DNA of 15,519 nucleotides from Limnoglobus sp. Lineage in GTDB: Bacteria; Planctomycetota; Planctomycetia; Gemmatales; Gemmataceae. Shown in pieces: positions 1 to 7,609 of this stretch (its first letter is position 1; each line of letters begins with the position of its first letter). Location of the stretch: positions 1-15,519 of the forward strand of contig JANXNT010000446.1 of NCBI GenBank assembly GCA_025353985.1, given 5' to 3'. Both the position numbers and the translations under genes were made by a program. Below the pieces are notes generated by a model. The model had not been told where the DNA came from. It saw nothing but the letters and a program-made list of their open reading frames with translations, and did not search any database.

Positions 1-51
1 CTCAAGGCAGAGAACGAGCGATTGCGTAAGCACTCGGCGAACGGCAAGTAA
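1..51 (+). CDS. C-terminal tail of an unknown protein (partial, 5' end outside window)
   Basis: The first frame is open from base 1 to a TAA at 49-51 and encodes 16 residues, LKAENERLRKHSANGK. The Leu-x-x-Glu-Asn-Glu-x-Leu pattern is typical of the last turns of a coiled coil or leucine zipper. The piece is too short to assign a family. It points the same way as the following mgtC-like gene but is 164 bases away, so co-transcription is uncertain. Confidence 0.5.
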   Translation, partial: LKAENERLRKHSANGK

Positions 52-161
52 ATCGCTGGGGTTCCCATTACTCTTATCTCTCGCAACATCAGCGGCACGG
101 GACTTGCACTTTCTGCAACTGTCAGGAACTACGTGCTGCGATTCGCGAAATCAGGCACACA

Positions 162-181
162 GTCGCCTATCGTTTGGCGAC
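162..181 (+). other. Small hairpin upstream of the MgtC-like gene
   Basis: GTCGCC (162-167) and GGCGAC (176-181) form a perfect 6-bp stem with an 8-base loop, 34 bases before ATG 216. It could be a weak terminator for the gene ending at 51 or a leader structure. The rest of the 164-base gap shows no convincing promoter. Confidence 0.3.
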
Positions 182-215
182 ACGGTGCTTCTTTTGCTGA
201 GAGCGGATCGACATC

Positions 216-743
216 ATGGGGGTGTGGCAAGAAATCGCGAATACGATTCAGGACGAGTTTTCCGATCTCCCCGACGCAGGTCGAATGACGCGCATTATTT
301 TGCGGCTATCCATCGCCGCGATACTCGGTGGCATTCTGGGGTACGAGCGAGAGCAAAAAGGCAAGTCGGCGGGCCTACGAACGCACATGCTCGTTGCACT
401 GGGTGCGGCGCTATTCGTGCTGATTCCGCAACAGGCTGGGGCGTCCGATGCGGACCTGACTCGCGTGTTGCAGGGTTTGATTGCCGGTGTGGGGTTTCTC
501 GGAGCGGGAACCATCATCAAAGGTGAAGCCGAAGAAGAAGTGAAGGGATTAACCACAGCTGCGGGCATCTGGCTGACGGCCGCCATCGGTGTGGCGGCAG
601 GGATGGGTCGCGAATCGACCGCAGTAATGAGCACTCTGTTCGCGCTCATCATTTTGTACATAGTGCCAAAATTTGCGGGGTTGTTCGATCGCCGCAAAGC
701 GAAACCGGATGTTCCGGGTTTGCATCGCATGAAACAACATTAA
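216..743 (+). CDS. MgtC/SapB family membrane protein
   Basis: A 175-residue integral inner-membrane protein of the MgtC/SapB family. In pathogens, members are linked to survival in low magnesium and to modulation of the F1Fo ATP synthase; most environmental homologues have no defined role. About five hydrophobic segments are visible, near residues 27-43, 56-72, 85-103, 112-130 and 136-155. The family signature is clear: GILGYEREQKGKSAGLRTHM at 39-58, followed by LVALGAALF, and the glycine-rich GLIAGVGFLGAGTIIKG at 87-103. Length is close to that of the conserved MgtC membrane domain, without the extra C-terminal ACT-like domain. The ATG at 216 is preceded only by a weak purine stretch. The next gene starts 19 bases after the stop, so the two are probably one operon. 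I see no Mg-sensing leader. Confidence 0.9.
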   Translation: MGVWQEIANTIQDEFSDLPDAGRMTRIILRLSIAAILGGILGYEREQKGKSAGLRTHMLVALGAALFVLIPQQAGASDADLTRVLQGLIAGVGFLGAGTIIKGEAEEEVKGLTTAAGIWLTAAIGVAAGMGRESTAVMSTLFALIILYIVPKFAGLFDRRKAKPDVPGLHRMKQH

Positions 744-762
744 TCACTGGAGAGGCCGTTCG

Positions 763-1272
763 ATGGCGAGCCATTCACCGACGCCGCAGATATTTACCGA
801 AACCTTCCGCGATGCGATTCGCGTGGGGTTCAATTGGGACCGTTTCCTCGCAGAAAAGTGGCCAATCGAGTTAGTAACGCTCGACTCGCCCACGGATTTG
901 GCTCGGTGCTTTATGCCGTGGTACATCGGAACGATTGGCGACGAAGTCGCGTACGATCACCCCGAAGCCGCGCCGATGAGTTTGCACGATGTGCCGAAGG
1001 CGATGCAGTTACTCAACGAGGAACGCAAAGCGGACATCCAAAACTACGTCGACTTGTTTCGTAAAGAAAAAGGCGTCGTCGAGTTCACGGCCCCGACGTA
1101 CGCGCTTCCCGACGACCAATATTTTATTCTCGATCGCAACCATCGATTGTCCGCACTCGCGCTGAATGCGGTACCGTTCCGCGTGATACTCTGGAACGTT
1201 CGCGGGCCGCTAGAATCTGATGGCTTGCTCGATCTCATTCACTGGACGCCACCGCGTAAAGGCTCTTCATGA
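763..1272 (+). CDS. ParB/sulfiredoxin-like small protein, function unknown
   Basis: A 169-residue soluble protein. The only recognisable motif is FILDRNHRLSALAL at about residues 121-134, which resembles the D-G/R-x-H-R-h-x-A box of the ParB/sulfiredoxin-like fold, where it binds or hydrolyses nucleotides. The preceding strand (VVEFTAPTYALPDDQY, about 105-120) fits the same fold. The N-terminal 100 residues are not recognisable. A GGAGAG sequence just upstream supports the ATG at 763. The stop overlaps the start of the following PHP phosphatase by four bases (ATGA at 1269-1272), indicating translational coupling and possibly a shared task. The ParB-like reading is an inference from one motif, and no DNA-binding helix-turn-helix is visible. 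The function remains unknown. Confidence 0.75.
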   Translation: MASHSPTPQIFTETFRDAIRVGFNWDRFLAEKWPIELVTLDSPTDLARCFMPWYIGTIGDEVAYDHPEAAPMSLHDVPKAMQLLNEERKADIQNYVDLFRKEKGVVEFTAPTYALPDDQYFILDRNHRLSALALNAVPFRVILWNVRGPLESDGLLDLIHWTPPRKGSS

Positions 1273-1997
1273 TCGACCTGCACTGTCACATTCTGCCGAT
1301 GATCGACGATGGGGCGGCCTCGTTGAACGAGGCACTGGCGATGGCGCGCTTTTGCGCGACCGATGGCATCACGCACATCTTTGCGACACCGCACTGCCAT
1401 AAGTACGTTCACTTGCTGCGGGACACAATATTGCCGCACGTCGTGCTGTTGAACGAACAATTGAAGATAGCCAACATCCCCGTAACGATCTTGCCCGGTT
1501 CGGAAATCCAGGTGACGGATACGATCGAGTATCGCCGCGAGTTCGAGGCCGGGGTGTATTGCCATCTGGGCGACAGGAAGGATTTTACGCTCTTGGAATT
1601 CAACTGGGCATGCGATCAATTCCCGTCGGACGCGGCCGAGTTGGTACGTTGGATCCGCGCGCAGAACATGACGCCGATCCTGGCACACCCCGAACGATAC
1701 GATTATTTCTGGAAAGACCCCGCAAAGCTTCAGGCGCTGGTCGATGCTGGCGCGTGGGTGCAAGTCACTGTCGATTCGCTGATAGGCAATCACGGCCCTT
1801 TGCCGAAGGTGGCTGGCGAAGCGATGCTCCGGAAGTATCCCGAGGCCGTGCTCGCGACGGATGCCCATAACATGAGCCGCTGTTCGGGGATGTCCGCCGG
1901 GTATGCGTGGGTTCGGGAACACCTCGGCCCTGCTCGCAGCGACGATCTGCGCATTCGCGCCGAATCCGTGCTGGCGAGCGCGATAACTGCACTTTAA
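1269..1997 (+). CDS. CpsB/YwqE-type PHP-domain tyrosine-protein phosphatase
   Basis: A 242-residue metal-dependent phosphatase of the PHP superfamily, CpsB/CapC/YwqE branch. Characterised members dephosphorylate bacterial tyrosine kinases that control exopolysaccharide assembly. The metal-binding set is complete: HCH at residues 5-7, DDG at 13-15, TPH at 40-42, E79 in GSEI, AHPER at 139-143 and TDAHN at 197-201. LLEFNW at 108-113 and the GAWVQVT strand at 161-167 are also typical. Length matches the family (about 240-260). It is a cytoplasmic enzyme with no signal peptide. Start: ATG overlapping the upstream ParB-like gene by four bases. No tyrosine kinase or polysaccharide gene is in the window, so its substrate cannot be named. 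Its stop overlaps that of the convergent aminotransferase. Confidence 0.88.
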   Translation: MIDLHCHILPMIDDGAASLNEALAMARFCATDGITHIFATPHCHKYVHLLRDTILPHVVLLNEQLKIANIPVTILPGSEIQVTDTIEYRREFEAGVYCHLGDRKDFTLLEFNWACDQFPSDAAELVRWIRAQNMTPILAHPERYDYFWKDPAKLQALVDAGAWVQVTVDSLIGNHGPLPKVAGEAMLRKYPEAVLATDAHNMSRCSGMSAGYAWVREHLGPARSDDLRIRAESVLASAITAL

Positions 1998-3130
1998 ATC
2001 GCTTTTGCCAGGCTCGTTTGGAATGCGGCGACGCCGGCTCCGGGGGTCATTTTGTAGCCGCTCTCGATCAGCACGAGTTCGAGTGCGGAGATCGCACCGA
2101 GAACATCGAAGGCATCGGTGTAGCCCATGTGGCTGAGCCGCCAGATCTTGCCCTTCATGTTGTCTTGGCCGTCGGCGAACTTAAACCCGTACTTCTTTTC
2201 CATCATTTTCAGTGTCGCGCTGCCATCGATGTTGGCGGGGACCGTAATCACCGTCAGGCCGTTATTCGGGCGTTCTGCAAACAGTTCCAGACCCATCGCG
2301 GCAATGGCGGCACGGCAAGCGGTTGCCATCTTGGCGTGACGTGCCCACAAGTTCTCGATGCCTTCGGCACGGATTTTCTTCAGGCTCACTCGTTGTGCTT
2401 TAATCAGCGTATTCGCCGGGGTGAACGGCGTGTCGCTCTCGGCGATGCTCTTTTTGTAGCGGCGCAAATCCAGATAAAAGTTGCGGACCGGCGTGGCGTC
2501 GATGACTTTCCATGCCTTTTCGCTGACGCTGACGAACGCCAAACCGGGTGGCAGCATCAGTGCCTTTTGCGAACCGGTGACGCAGATGTCGATCTTCCAA
2601 TCGTCGGTGCGGCACTCCATCGCGCCGAGGCCGCTGATGGCATCGACCAACAGCAGCGCGTCGGTTTTGGCAACGAGTTCGCCGAACGCGGCGATGTCGT
2701 GGCCGACGCCAGTCGAAGTTTCGCTAAGCGTGGAAAGCACGATCTTCGCATCGGGGTTGGCCCGTAGCGCAATGTCGAGCATCTGCGGCGTGACGGCTTT
2801 GCCGTAAGGCACTTCAACGTTGATGACATTCGCGCCGTAAGCCTTCAGCACGCCGCGCCAGCGCTCGCCCCAACGGCCTGCCGTCAGCAAGATTGCCTTG
2901 TCGCCGGGCACGCTCGCACACGCCACGGCGGCATCCATCCCGCCGGTACCCGAACTCGTCAGCGTCAGCACCGTATTCTTCGTCTGGAAGACATATTTGA
3001 GGTCTTCGGTGACTTCGCCGAGGATCGCTTTCGCTTCGGCCGTGCGGTGGTATGTCACCGGTTTGGCGAGTTCGAGCAGGGTTTCCTCGGGCACGGGTGT
3101 CGGGCCGGGGGTGAAGAGTCGCGCTTTCAT
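1994..3130 (-). CDS. Class V PLP-dependent aminotransferase (alanine--glyoxylate/serine--glyoxylate type)
   Basis: A 378-residue fold-type I, class V aminotransferase. It opens with the family hallmark FTPGPTPVP at residues 6-14. The glycine loop SSGTGGMDAA (59-68) binds cofactor phosphate. D163 in LVDAISGLGA should contact the PLP pyridine nitrogen, and K189 in TGSQKALMLPPG is the predicted Schiff-base lysine. The C-terminal IWRLSHMGYTDAFDV (329-343) carries the substrate carboxylate-binding arginine (R331). Length is typical for alanine--glyoxylate, serine--glyoxylate or (S)-ureidoglycine--glyoxylate aminotransferases and for the serine-forming enzymes of the same branch; the sequence alone does not separate these. 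Cytoplasmic. Transcribed alone and divergent from the molybdoenzyme gene across a 145-base gap. The AT-rich TAATTTAAT stretch there could hold its promoter. Confidence 0.9.
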   Translation of the reverse strand: MKARLFTPGPTPVPEETLLELAKPVTYHRTAEAKAILGEVTEDLKYVFQTKNTVLTLTSSGTGGMDAAVACASVPGDKAILLTAGRWGERWRGVLKAYGANVINVEVPYGKAVTPQMLDIALRANPDAKIVLSTLSETSTGVGHDIAAFGELVAKTDALLLVDAISGLGAMECRTDDWKIDICVTGSQKALMLPPGLAFVSVSEKAWKVIDATPVRNFYLDLRRYKKSIAESDTPFTPANTLIKAQRVSLKKIRAEGIENLWARHAKMATACRAAIAAMGLELFAERPNNGLTVITVPANIDGSATLKMMEKKYGFKFADGQDNMKGKIWRLSHMGYTDAFDVLGAISALELVLIESGYKMTPGAGVAAFQTSLAKAI

Positions 3131-3264
3131 CGGAGACGGTCCTGTCAGGAAACAACGGAAACAGTCGCTATTAAATTACGAGAGTGGCGAGACGTTGCGA
3201 GGGTTCGCACGTCGGTGTTGTAACCGCGAGCGACGATTCGCACTAAACTGACGATGCCTGCCAC

Positions 3265-3270
3265 GGAGGA
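3265..3270 (+). promoter_or_regulatory. Strong Shine-Dalgarno of the molybdoenzyme gene
   Basis: GGAGGA lies five bases before the ATG at 3276. It overlaps the edge of another ATG (3271) in a different frame that is too close to be used, so it decides the start. Confidence 0.75.
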
Positions 3271-3275
3271 ATGCG

Positions 3276-3902
3276 ATGCAAGCCGATGGAATCGTGATTT
3301 CGAGCGACACCGCACGTGCGGATCGGTTGCCGCCTGGCCAATCGCGTACTGTGAAGTGGCCGGTTTTGCACGAAGGCCCCGAACCGACATTCGACCCCAC
3401 CACGTGGGATTTCGCGATATTCCCGAAGCCACTCGTGGAAACGCCCGTTCGGTTTACGTGGCCGGAGTTCTGTGCGTTGCCGCGGGTGAAAGTCTTCGCG
3501 GATATGCACTGCGTGACGCGCTGGAGCAAGCTCGACAACATCTGGGAAGGCGTTGCGACGTGCGAACTCCGCAACCATTGCACCATCGCGCCGGAAGCGA
3601 AATTCGTGATGGTCCACTGCGAATATGGCTACTCGACGAACTTGCCAATCGAAGACTTTTTCGCCGAAGATGCTTTGTTCGCGATGAAGCACGATGGCCA
3701 AGATTTGCCGCTCGATCACGGTTACCCGCTGCGGTTGGTCATCCCGAAGCTTTATGCATGGAAGAGCGCGAAGTGGGTGCGTGGCATCGAGTTCATGACC
3801 GACAACCGCCCCGGCTACTGGGAACGCCCCGAGAACGGCCAGTACCATATGCAGGGAAACCCGTGGACCGAGAGCCGCTTCGGTGAGCGGACAACTGAGT
3901 AA
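3276..3902 (+). CDS. Sulfite-oxidase-like molybdopterin-dependent oxidoreductase (single domain)
   Basis: A 208-residue protein matching the oxidoreductase molybdopterin-binding domain of the sulfite oxidase/YuiH/MsrP family. C79, in FADMHCVTRWSKLDNIWEG (residues 74-92), is the predicted molybdenum-ligating cysteine. The C-terminal half has the expected LPLDHGYPLRLVIPKLYAWK (144-163) and WVRGIEF, followed by the PGYWE and NPW elements. It lacks the C-terminal dimerisation domain of true sulfite oxidases and has no signal or Tat peptide, so it is probably a cytoplasmic, monomeric, short form. The substrate is unknown. GGAGGA at 3265-3270 with a 5-base spacer fixes the ATG at 3276 over the out-of-frame ATG at 3271. 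No cytochrome or membrane partner gene is adjacent. Confidence 0.87.
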   Translation: MQADGIVISSDTARADRLPPGQSRTVKWPVLHEGPEPTFDPTTWDFAIFPKPLVETPVRFTWPEFCALPRVKVFADMHCVTRWSKLDNIWEGVATCELRNHCTIAPEAKFVMVHCEYGYSTNLPIEDFFAEDALFAMKHDGQDLPLDHGYPLRLVIPKLYAWKSAKWVRGIEFMTDNRPGYWERPENGQYHMQGNPWTESRFGERTTE

Positions 3903-4045
3903 CGATCCGTTCTGGCGGTGATAACTTCGTGAAAATGTTCACAATCCCTTGAATGCTCGCGCGTTTCGGATGGGATAGACATTGTGCGGCTGCAAGATGG
4001 AGTATCATAGCACCGTACGCCCGGCCGTTGCGCCACGATCTCTAC

Positions 4046-4050
4046 GGAGA
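4046..4050 (+). promoter_or_regulatory. Shine-Dalgarno deciding the start of the universal stress protein
   Basis: GGAGA lies six bases before ATG 4057. The frame stays open upstream to an initiator-like codon at 3982, but those 25 extra residues are not USP-like. This site makes 4057 the likely start. Confidence 0.65.
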
Positions 4051-4056
4051 GCGATC

Positions 4057-4509
4057 ATGTTCCAGGTACGCAAGATTCTTTACCCGACCGACTTTTCCAG
4101 TTTTTCGACGCGCGCTTATTTTCACGCGATCGGCATGGCGGAAAACTATCGAGCGAACCTGATTCTCGCGTACGTCTTTACGCCAGGCGTCGAAGGGCAG
4201 ACGATTGCAGATCGCGAGTTCTGGCGCAAGGAACTCGAATCGGTCCGCCCAACCAATTCCAAAATTCCCGTTACGCATGTGTTCATGGAAGGCGACCCCG
4301 CCGAAGAAATCGTGCGGTATGCCGACGACGCGGGGATCGATGTCATCGTGATGGGCACGCACGGTCGTAGCGCCAAAGAACGCCAACTCATGGGCAGTGT
4401 GGCCGAGCGAGTGATGCGCGACGCGCCGTGTTCGGTACTCGTCGTGAAGATGCCACGAGGCAGCCAGAACATCGAACCGCAACACGTGGCACTCGCCGAA
4501 CACGCGTAA
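4057..4509 (+). CDS. Universal stress protein (UspA family)
   Basis: A single-domain UspA protein of 150 residues, a normal length for the family. It starts with MFQVRKILYPTDFSSFS, where KILYPTDFS is the conserved first strand and loop. The nucleotide-binding signature G-x2-G-x9-G-S/T is intact: G100 and G103 in MGTHGRS, then G113-S114 in LMGSVAERV, followed by the conserved DAPCSVLVV strand. Retention of this motif suggests an ATP-binding rather than non-binding subtype. Cytoplasmic; such proteins usually dimerise and respond to starvation, redox or energy stress, with partners unknown here. The open frame extends further upstream, but the Shine-Dalgarno and family alignment favour 4057. It precedes comEC by 55 bases with no clear terminator, so read-through is possible. 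Confidence 0.9.
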   Translation: MFQVRKILYPTDFSSFSTRAYFHAIGMAENYRANLILAYVFTPGVEGQTIADREFWRKELESVRPTNSKIPVTHVFMEGDPAEEIVRYADDAGIDVIVMGTHGRSAKERQLMGSVAERVMRDAPCSVLVVKMPRGSQNIEPQHVALAEHA

Positions 4510-4564
4510 GCGAACTCTCCGCTCCGCAACGATCGACCCATCGAGACAAAACCGCCTCTAACGG

Positions 4565-7084
4565 GTGGCTACCACGGACACCCTCGCGAACGAACTTGTC
4601 GGTGCAAACGAACCGGCGTGGCGGGAGTTCGCGCGTGCGCCGCTAGTTCCGCTCGCGATTGCGTCGGGGTGCGGGTTGGTCGTCGATCGCTATGCGGGCG
4701 TACCGCAAGCATTTGGTTTCGCTATGGCGGCAGTCGGGTTGGTCGGCTGGATGATCGCGTATCGACGGCAGCAGACTTCGCTCTCGCTCTGGTTGTGGGT
4801 GTGTGCCTTGGGGCTGTCCGCAGCGCACCACCATACGCAACGCTACGCGTATTCCCACGACGACATTGGCCACTTTGCCAGCGATGCCCCCGTGATTGCT
4901 TACGTTCGCGGCATCATCGACGAGTCGCCGGTCGTTCGCAAAAATAGCCCGACGGAACTGTTCGGCCCCGCGCGAAAAGTCGAACGTGCCATCACCGTTC
5001 TCGATGTCACGGAGCGGCGCGACGAGGGTGGCATCTGGCAACCGGCGTCGGGATATTTGCGGCTGAGCATCGACCGCATCGTCAATCAGGCCGATCCGCA
5101 TTTCCTCGAAGGTATCACCGTTGGCGATGAGATCGAAGTTGTCGGCATGTTCTCGAAACCGAGCACGCCCAGTAACCCCGGCGAGTGGGATCATGCCGCG
5201 AGTTTGCTGGATCGCCGCATCCGTGCGGAACTGCGCGTCGTGAAATCGACGATGCCTGCAACGCGGCTCGATAGCGGTGGCCGCTGGTCGATTCGCTTCG
5301 GCCTCGCGTGGTTGCGCGGGCGATTCACGCGCGTTCTCGATGCCCGTTTCCCCGCACACGAAGCCGGGCTGGCACGGGCGCTGTTACTCGGAGATGGCAC
5401 CGCGATGGAGCGCGAAGAATGGGACGGCTTCGTGCGAACCGGCGTCGTTCACGTGCTCGCGATTTCGGGGCAGCACCTCGTAATATTGGCGGGGTTCATC
5501 TGGTGGACGCTGCGGATTCTCGGCGTGCGGCGGCGACACGGCGCGTGGGCGGTGTTGTTCATCGTCGTCGGTTACGCGGTCGTCACGGGGTTACGGCCAT
5601 CGACGATGCGTGCGACCGCGATGGTCGGCATCGCCTGCGGGGGCGTGCTGCTTCGCCGCCCCGTGCTGACGGCCAACGCCTTCGCGTTCGCCTGGCTCGT
5701 CACCGTGGCGTGGAACCCGACCGATGCATTCACGGCGGGGTGCCAACTCTCGTTTATCTCCGTTTTCGTACTGATTTGGGGTGTGTCGCGCTGGCTGGCC
5801 CCGACGCAAACGGCTCCGCTCGCTCGCCTGATCGACGAATCGCGGCCACCGTGGGTGCGGTTCACACGTACATTTTTGCGATCGCTCGCCATCGCGTTTG
5901 CGCTTTCGATTGTCCTCACCGTGGCAAACTCGCCGCTCATTATGCAACGGCAAAATCTCGTCGCGCCGATCGGTGCGATCCTCGGGCCGCCACTCGTTTT
6001 CCTCACGACGATCGCGCTAGTTGCCGGGTTCCTGTTGCTCATCGTCGGCATCTTCGGCATCGGGCTGACGTTCCCGTTTGCGGTCGTAACCCGCGAAAGT
6101 CTGGCCGCCTGCGATTGGCTCGTTCGCATCGCCGATGGCGTGCCCGGTGGCTGCGTCTACGTGCCGACGTTGCCGATCGGTTGGACCGTCGGCTTTTACG
6201 CGATCCTGATCGGTGTCGTTCTCCTCGATGCGAAGTGGGCGAAACGGGCCGTTGTTGCGCTTCTGGTTTGGTCGCTGTTCGGCCTCATCGGCGTGCCACC
6301 CACGGTGAAAGACGAACTGCAAATCACGTTTCTCTCGGTCGGTCACGGCGGTTGCACCGTGCTCGAAACCCCCGATGGCCGCGTGCTCGTTTACGATGCC
6401 GGTTCGATGGGCGGCCCCGATGCGGTGCGTCGCGTGGTCGCGCCGTTCTTGTGGCATCGCGGTCATGCGCGAATCGACGAACTGTTCCTTTCGCACGCCG
6501 ATCTCGATCATTTTAACGGCGTCGTCGAACTGCTGCGGCGGTTCCCCATCGGGCAAGTCACGCTCACGCCATCGTTTGCCAGCAAGCCCACGGCCGAGGT
6601 CGCGGAGGTGATGCTCGCGCTCAAACGCTATCGCGTTCCGCAACGAATCGCGGTGGCGGGAGATCGTTTCGTCGCAGGTAGCGTGCAATTGGAAGTGCTG
6701 CACCCGCCGCCGGTGGGGCCTGCCGGTTCCGAGAACGAACGCAGCTTGGTGTTGAAAGTGACGCACGCCGGGCACACGATTTTGCTCACCGGCGACCTGG
6801 AGAAAGCCGGTGCGGCGCGCGTGCTGGAATTGGCACCGGTGCAGACTGACATCCTGATGTCACCACACCACGGCAGCCGTGCCGCGTATACCAGCGCGTT
6901 CGCGGCCTGGGCGACGCCGAAGTTCCTCGTCGCCAGCCGTGGCAACCGCCCCGAGAGTGCCGTCAAAGAAGGCTGGGACACGTTCACGCACGGTGCCATT
7001 TTCGTGAAAAGCCACCCCACCGGCCTCACGGTCGAATCGTATCGCACCGGCGAGCGCATCATCGTCCGCCGGGGCGGGCGGTGA
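4565..7084 (+). CDS. comEC: ComEC/Rec2-family DNA internalisation channel protein
   Basis: An 839-residue inner-membrane protein with full ComEC architecture: N-terminal membrane helices and a soluble OB-like (DUF4131) region (about 25-230), a Competence-domain membrane channel (about 250-580), and a C-terminal metallo-beta-lactamase-like domain (about 605-835). Diagnostic pieces are GLARALLLGDGTAM (268-281), VHVLAISGQHLVILAG (295-310), GLRPSTMRATAM (342-353) and ITFLSVGHGGCTVLETPDG at the start of the lactamase-like domain. That domain keeps the metal site: H644, D646, D648 and H649 in SHADLDH, D744 in LTGDLE, and H768/H769 in SPHHGS, so it may be a working nuclease that degrades the non-transported strand. 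The start is GTG; an in-frame TAA lies at 4559-4561, so no earlier start exists. No other competence genes are in the window. Confidence 0.93.
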   Translation: MATTDTLANELVGANEPAWREFARAPLVPLAIASGCGLVVDRYAGVPQAFGFAMAAVGLVGWMIAYRRQQTSLSLWLWVCALGLSAAHHHTQRYAYSHDDIGHFASDAPVIAYVRGIIDESPVVRKNSPTELFGPARKVERAITVLDVTERRDEGGIWQPASGYLRLSIDRIVNQADPHFLEGITVGDEIEVVGMFSKPSTPSNPGEWDHAASLLDRRIRAELRVVKSTMPATRLDSGGRWSIRFGLAWLRGRFTRVLDARFPAHEAGLARALLLGDGTAMEREEWDGFVRTGVVHVLAISGQHLVILAGFIWWTLRILGVRRRHGAWAVLFIVVGYAVVTGLRPSTMRATAMVGIACGGVLLRRPVLTANAFAFAWLVTVAWNPTDAFTAGCQLSFISVFVLIWGVSRWLAPTQTAPLARLIDESRPPWVRFTRTFLRSLAIAFALSIVLTVANSPLIMQRQNLVAPIGAILGPPLVFLTTIALVAGFLLLIVGIFGIGLTFPFAVVTRESLAACDWLVRIADGVPGGCVYVPTLPIGWTVGFYAILIGVVLLDAKWAKRAVVALLVWSLFGLIGVPPTVKDELQITFLSVGHGGCTVLETPDGRVLVYDAGSMGGPDAVRRVVAPFLWHRGHARIDELFLSHADLDHFNGVVELLRRFPIGQVTLTPSFASKPTAEVAEVMLALKRYRVPQRIAVAGDRFVAGSVQLEVLHPPPVGPAGSENERSLVLKVTHAGHTILLTGDLEKAGAARVLELAPVQTDILMSPHHGSRAAYTSAFAAWATPKFLVASRGNRPESAVKEGWDTFTHGAIFVKSHPTGLTVESYRTGERIIVRRGGR

Positions 7085-7146
7085 ACCTTTCTGCGCGACA
7101 TTGCTCCGTATTGCGCAAGATTCTTTCCTTACGGATGTATCTCCCG

Positions 7147-7548
7147 ATGAGTCTAAGCGAGAGTTTGACGAGTGAACTCGATCCAGATGATGGCGGCGAC
7201 CCGAGGCGGTTCCACGATCGTCGTACCTGGGACGACCAACCGCGGCCCAACGGGCGCAAAGCCCTGCAATTGTGCGGCCAGGTGAAAGACGCGCTGCACG
7301 GGATTCTGGCCGAGTGTCGCGATGATGTCGTGCGAGATGTAATCGTCGTATCGGTCGTACCCGCTCCCAACTCGGCGCGGTTACTCGTCGCAGTCGCCGT
7401 TTCCAACACGGCAGACGCGACCGACCCAAACACGATTCTTGAACGACTCCACCGCCACCTCGGCCCGATCCGCGCCGAAGTCGCCGCCAGCATCAACCGC
7501 CGCAAAGTCCCCGAGTTGGCATTCGTGGTGGTGGCGAGTGAGGAGTGA
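7147..7548 (+). CDS. rbfA: RbfA-like ribosome-binding factor (probable)
   Basis: A 133-residue basic protein from the chosen ATG. After an acidic, low-complexity N-terminus it has RKALQLCGQVKDALHGIL (37-54), then a strand VIVVSVVPAPNSARLLVAV (65-83), a helix with ILERLHRHLGPIRAEVAASI, and the RRKVPELAFVV ending (118-128). The helix / strand-with-SP-like-turn / helix / R-x-x-P-E-L-x-F order is the KH-type fold of RbfA, which helps mature the 5' end of 16S rRNA in the 30S subunit. The pattern is divergent, so the call is probable, not certain. The start is ambiguous: a GTG at 7081 overlaps the comEC stop (GTGA), and ATGs occur at 7135 and 7147. The first 22 residues from 7081 do not look conserved. 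Confidence 0.65.
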   Translation: MSLSESLTSELDPDDGGDPRRFHDRRTWDDQPRPNGRKALQLCGQVKDALHGILAECRDDVVRDVIVVSVVPAPNSARLLVAVAVSNTADATDPNTILERLHRHLGPIRAEVAASINRRKVPELAFVVVASEE

Positions 7549-7580
7549 AAGATTCGGAAGCCTGTGACAGTTCTGCGGCA

Positions 7581-7586
7581 TATAAT
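7581..7586 (+). promoter_or_regulatory. Candidate -10 box of the DUF488 fusion gene
   Basis: A perfect TATAAT lies 23 bases upstream of ATG 7610, in otherwise GC-rich sequence. No good -35 hexamer sits 16-18 bases further up. If used, the transcript would have a very short leader of about 15-20 bases, consistent with the lack of a Shine-Dalgarno. Confidence 0.4.
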
Positions 7587-7609
7587 CGACTCATTTGCGA
7601 GTGCCGATT

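Noticed and set aside
1907..2767. + strand frame of 286 residues opposite the aminotransferase
   Set aside because: It is antisense to a clear PLP enzyme with all catalytic motifs and has no recognisable domain.
3929..3942. GTGAA-AATG-TTCAC hairpin after the molybdoenzyme gene as a terminator
   Set aside because: Only a 5-bp AT-containing stem with no following T-run.
3976..4008. Promoter for the stress protein: TAGACA or TTGTGC with TATCAT
   Set aside because: Spacers of 21 or 15 bases are outside the usual range and the -35 matches are poor.
3982..4056. N-terminal extension of the universal stress protein (25 residues starting MCGCK)
   Set aside because: No family similarity, no ribosome-binding site at that start, and a good Shine-Dalgarno precedes ATG 4057.
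5308..6516. Long alternative reading frame inside comEC, about 400 residues
   Set aside because: Arginine-rich composition and a +1 shadow of a well-conserved gene; typical of GC-rich coding DNA.
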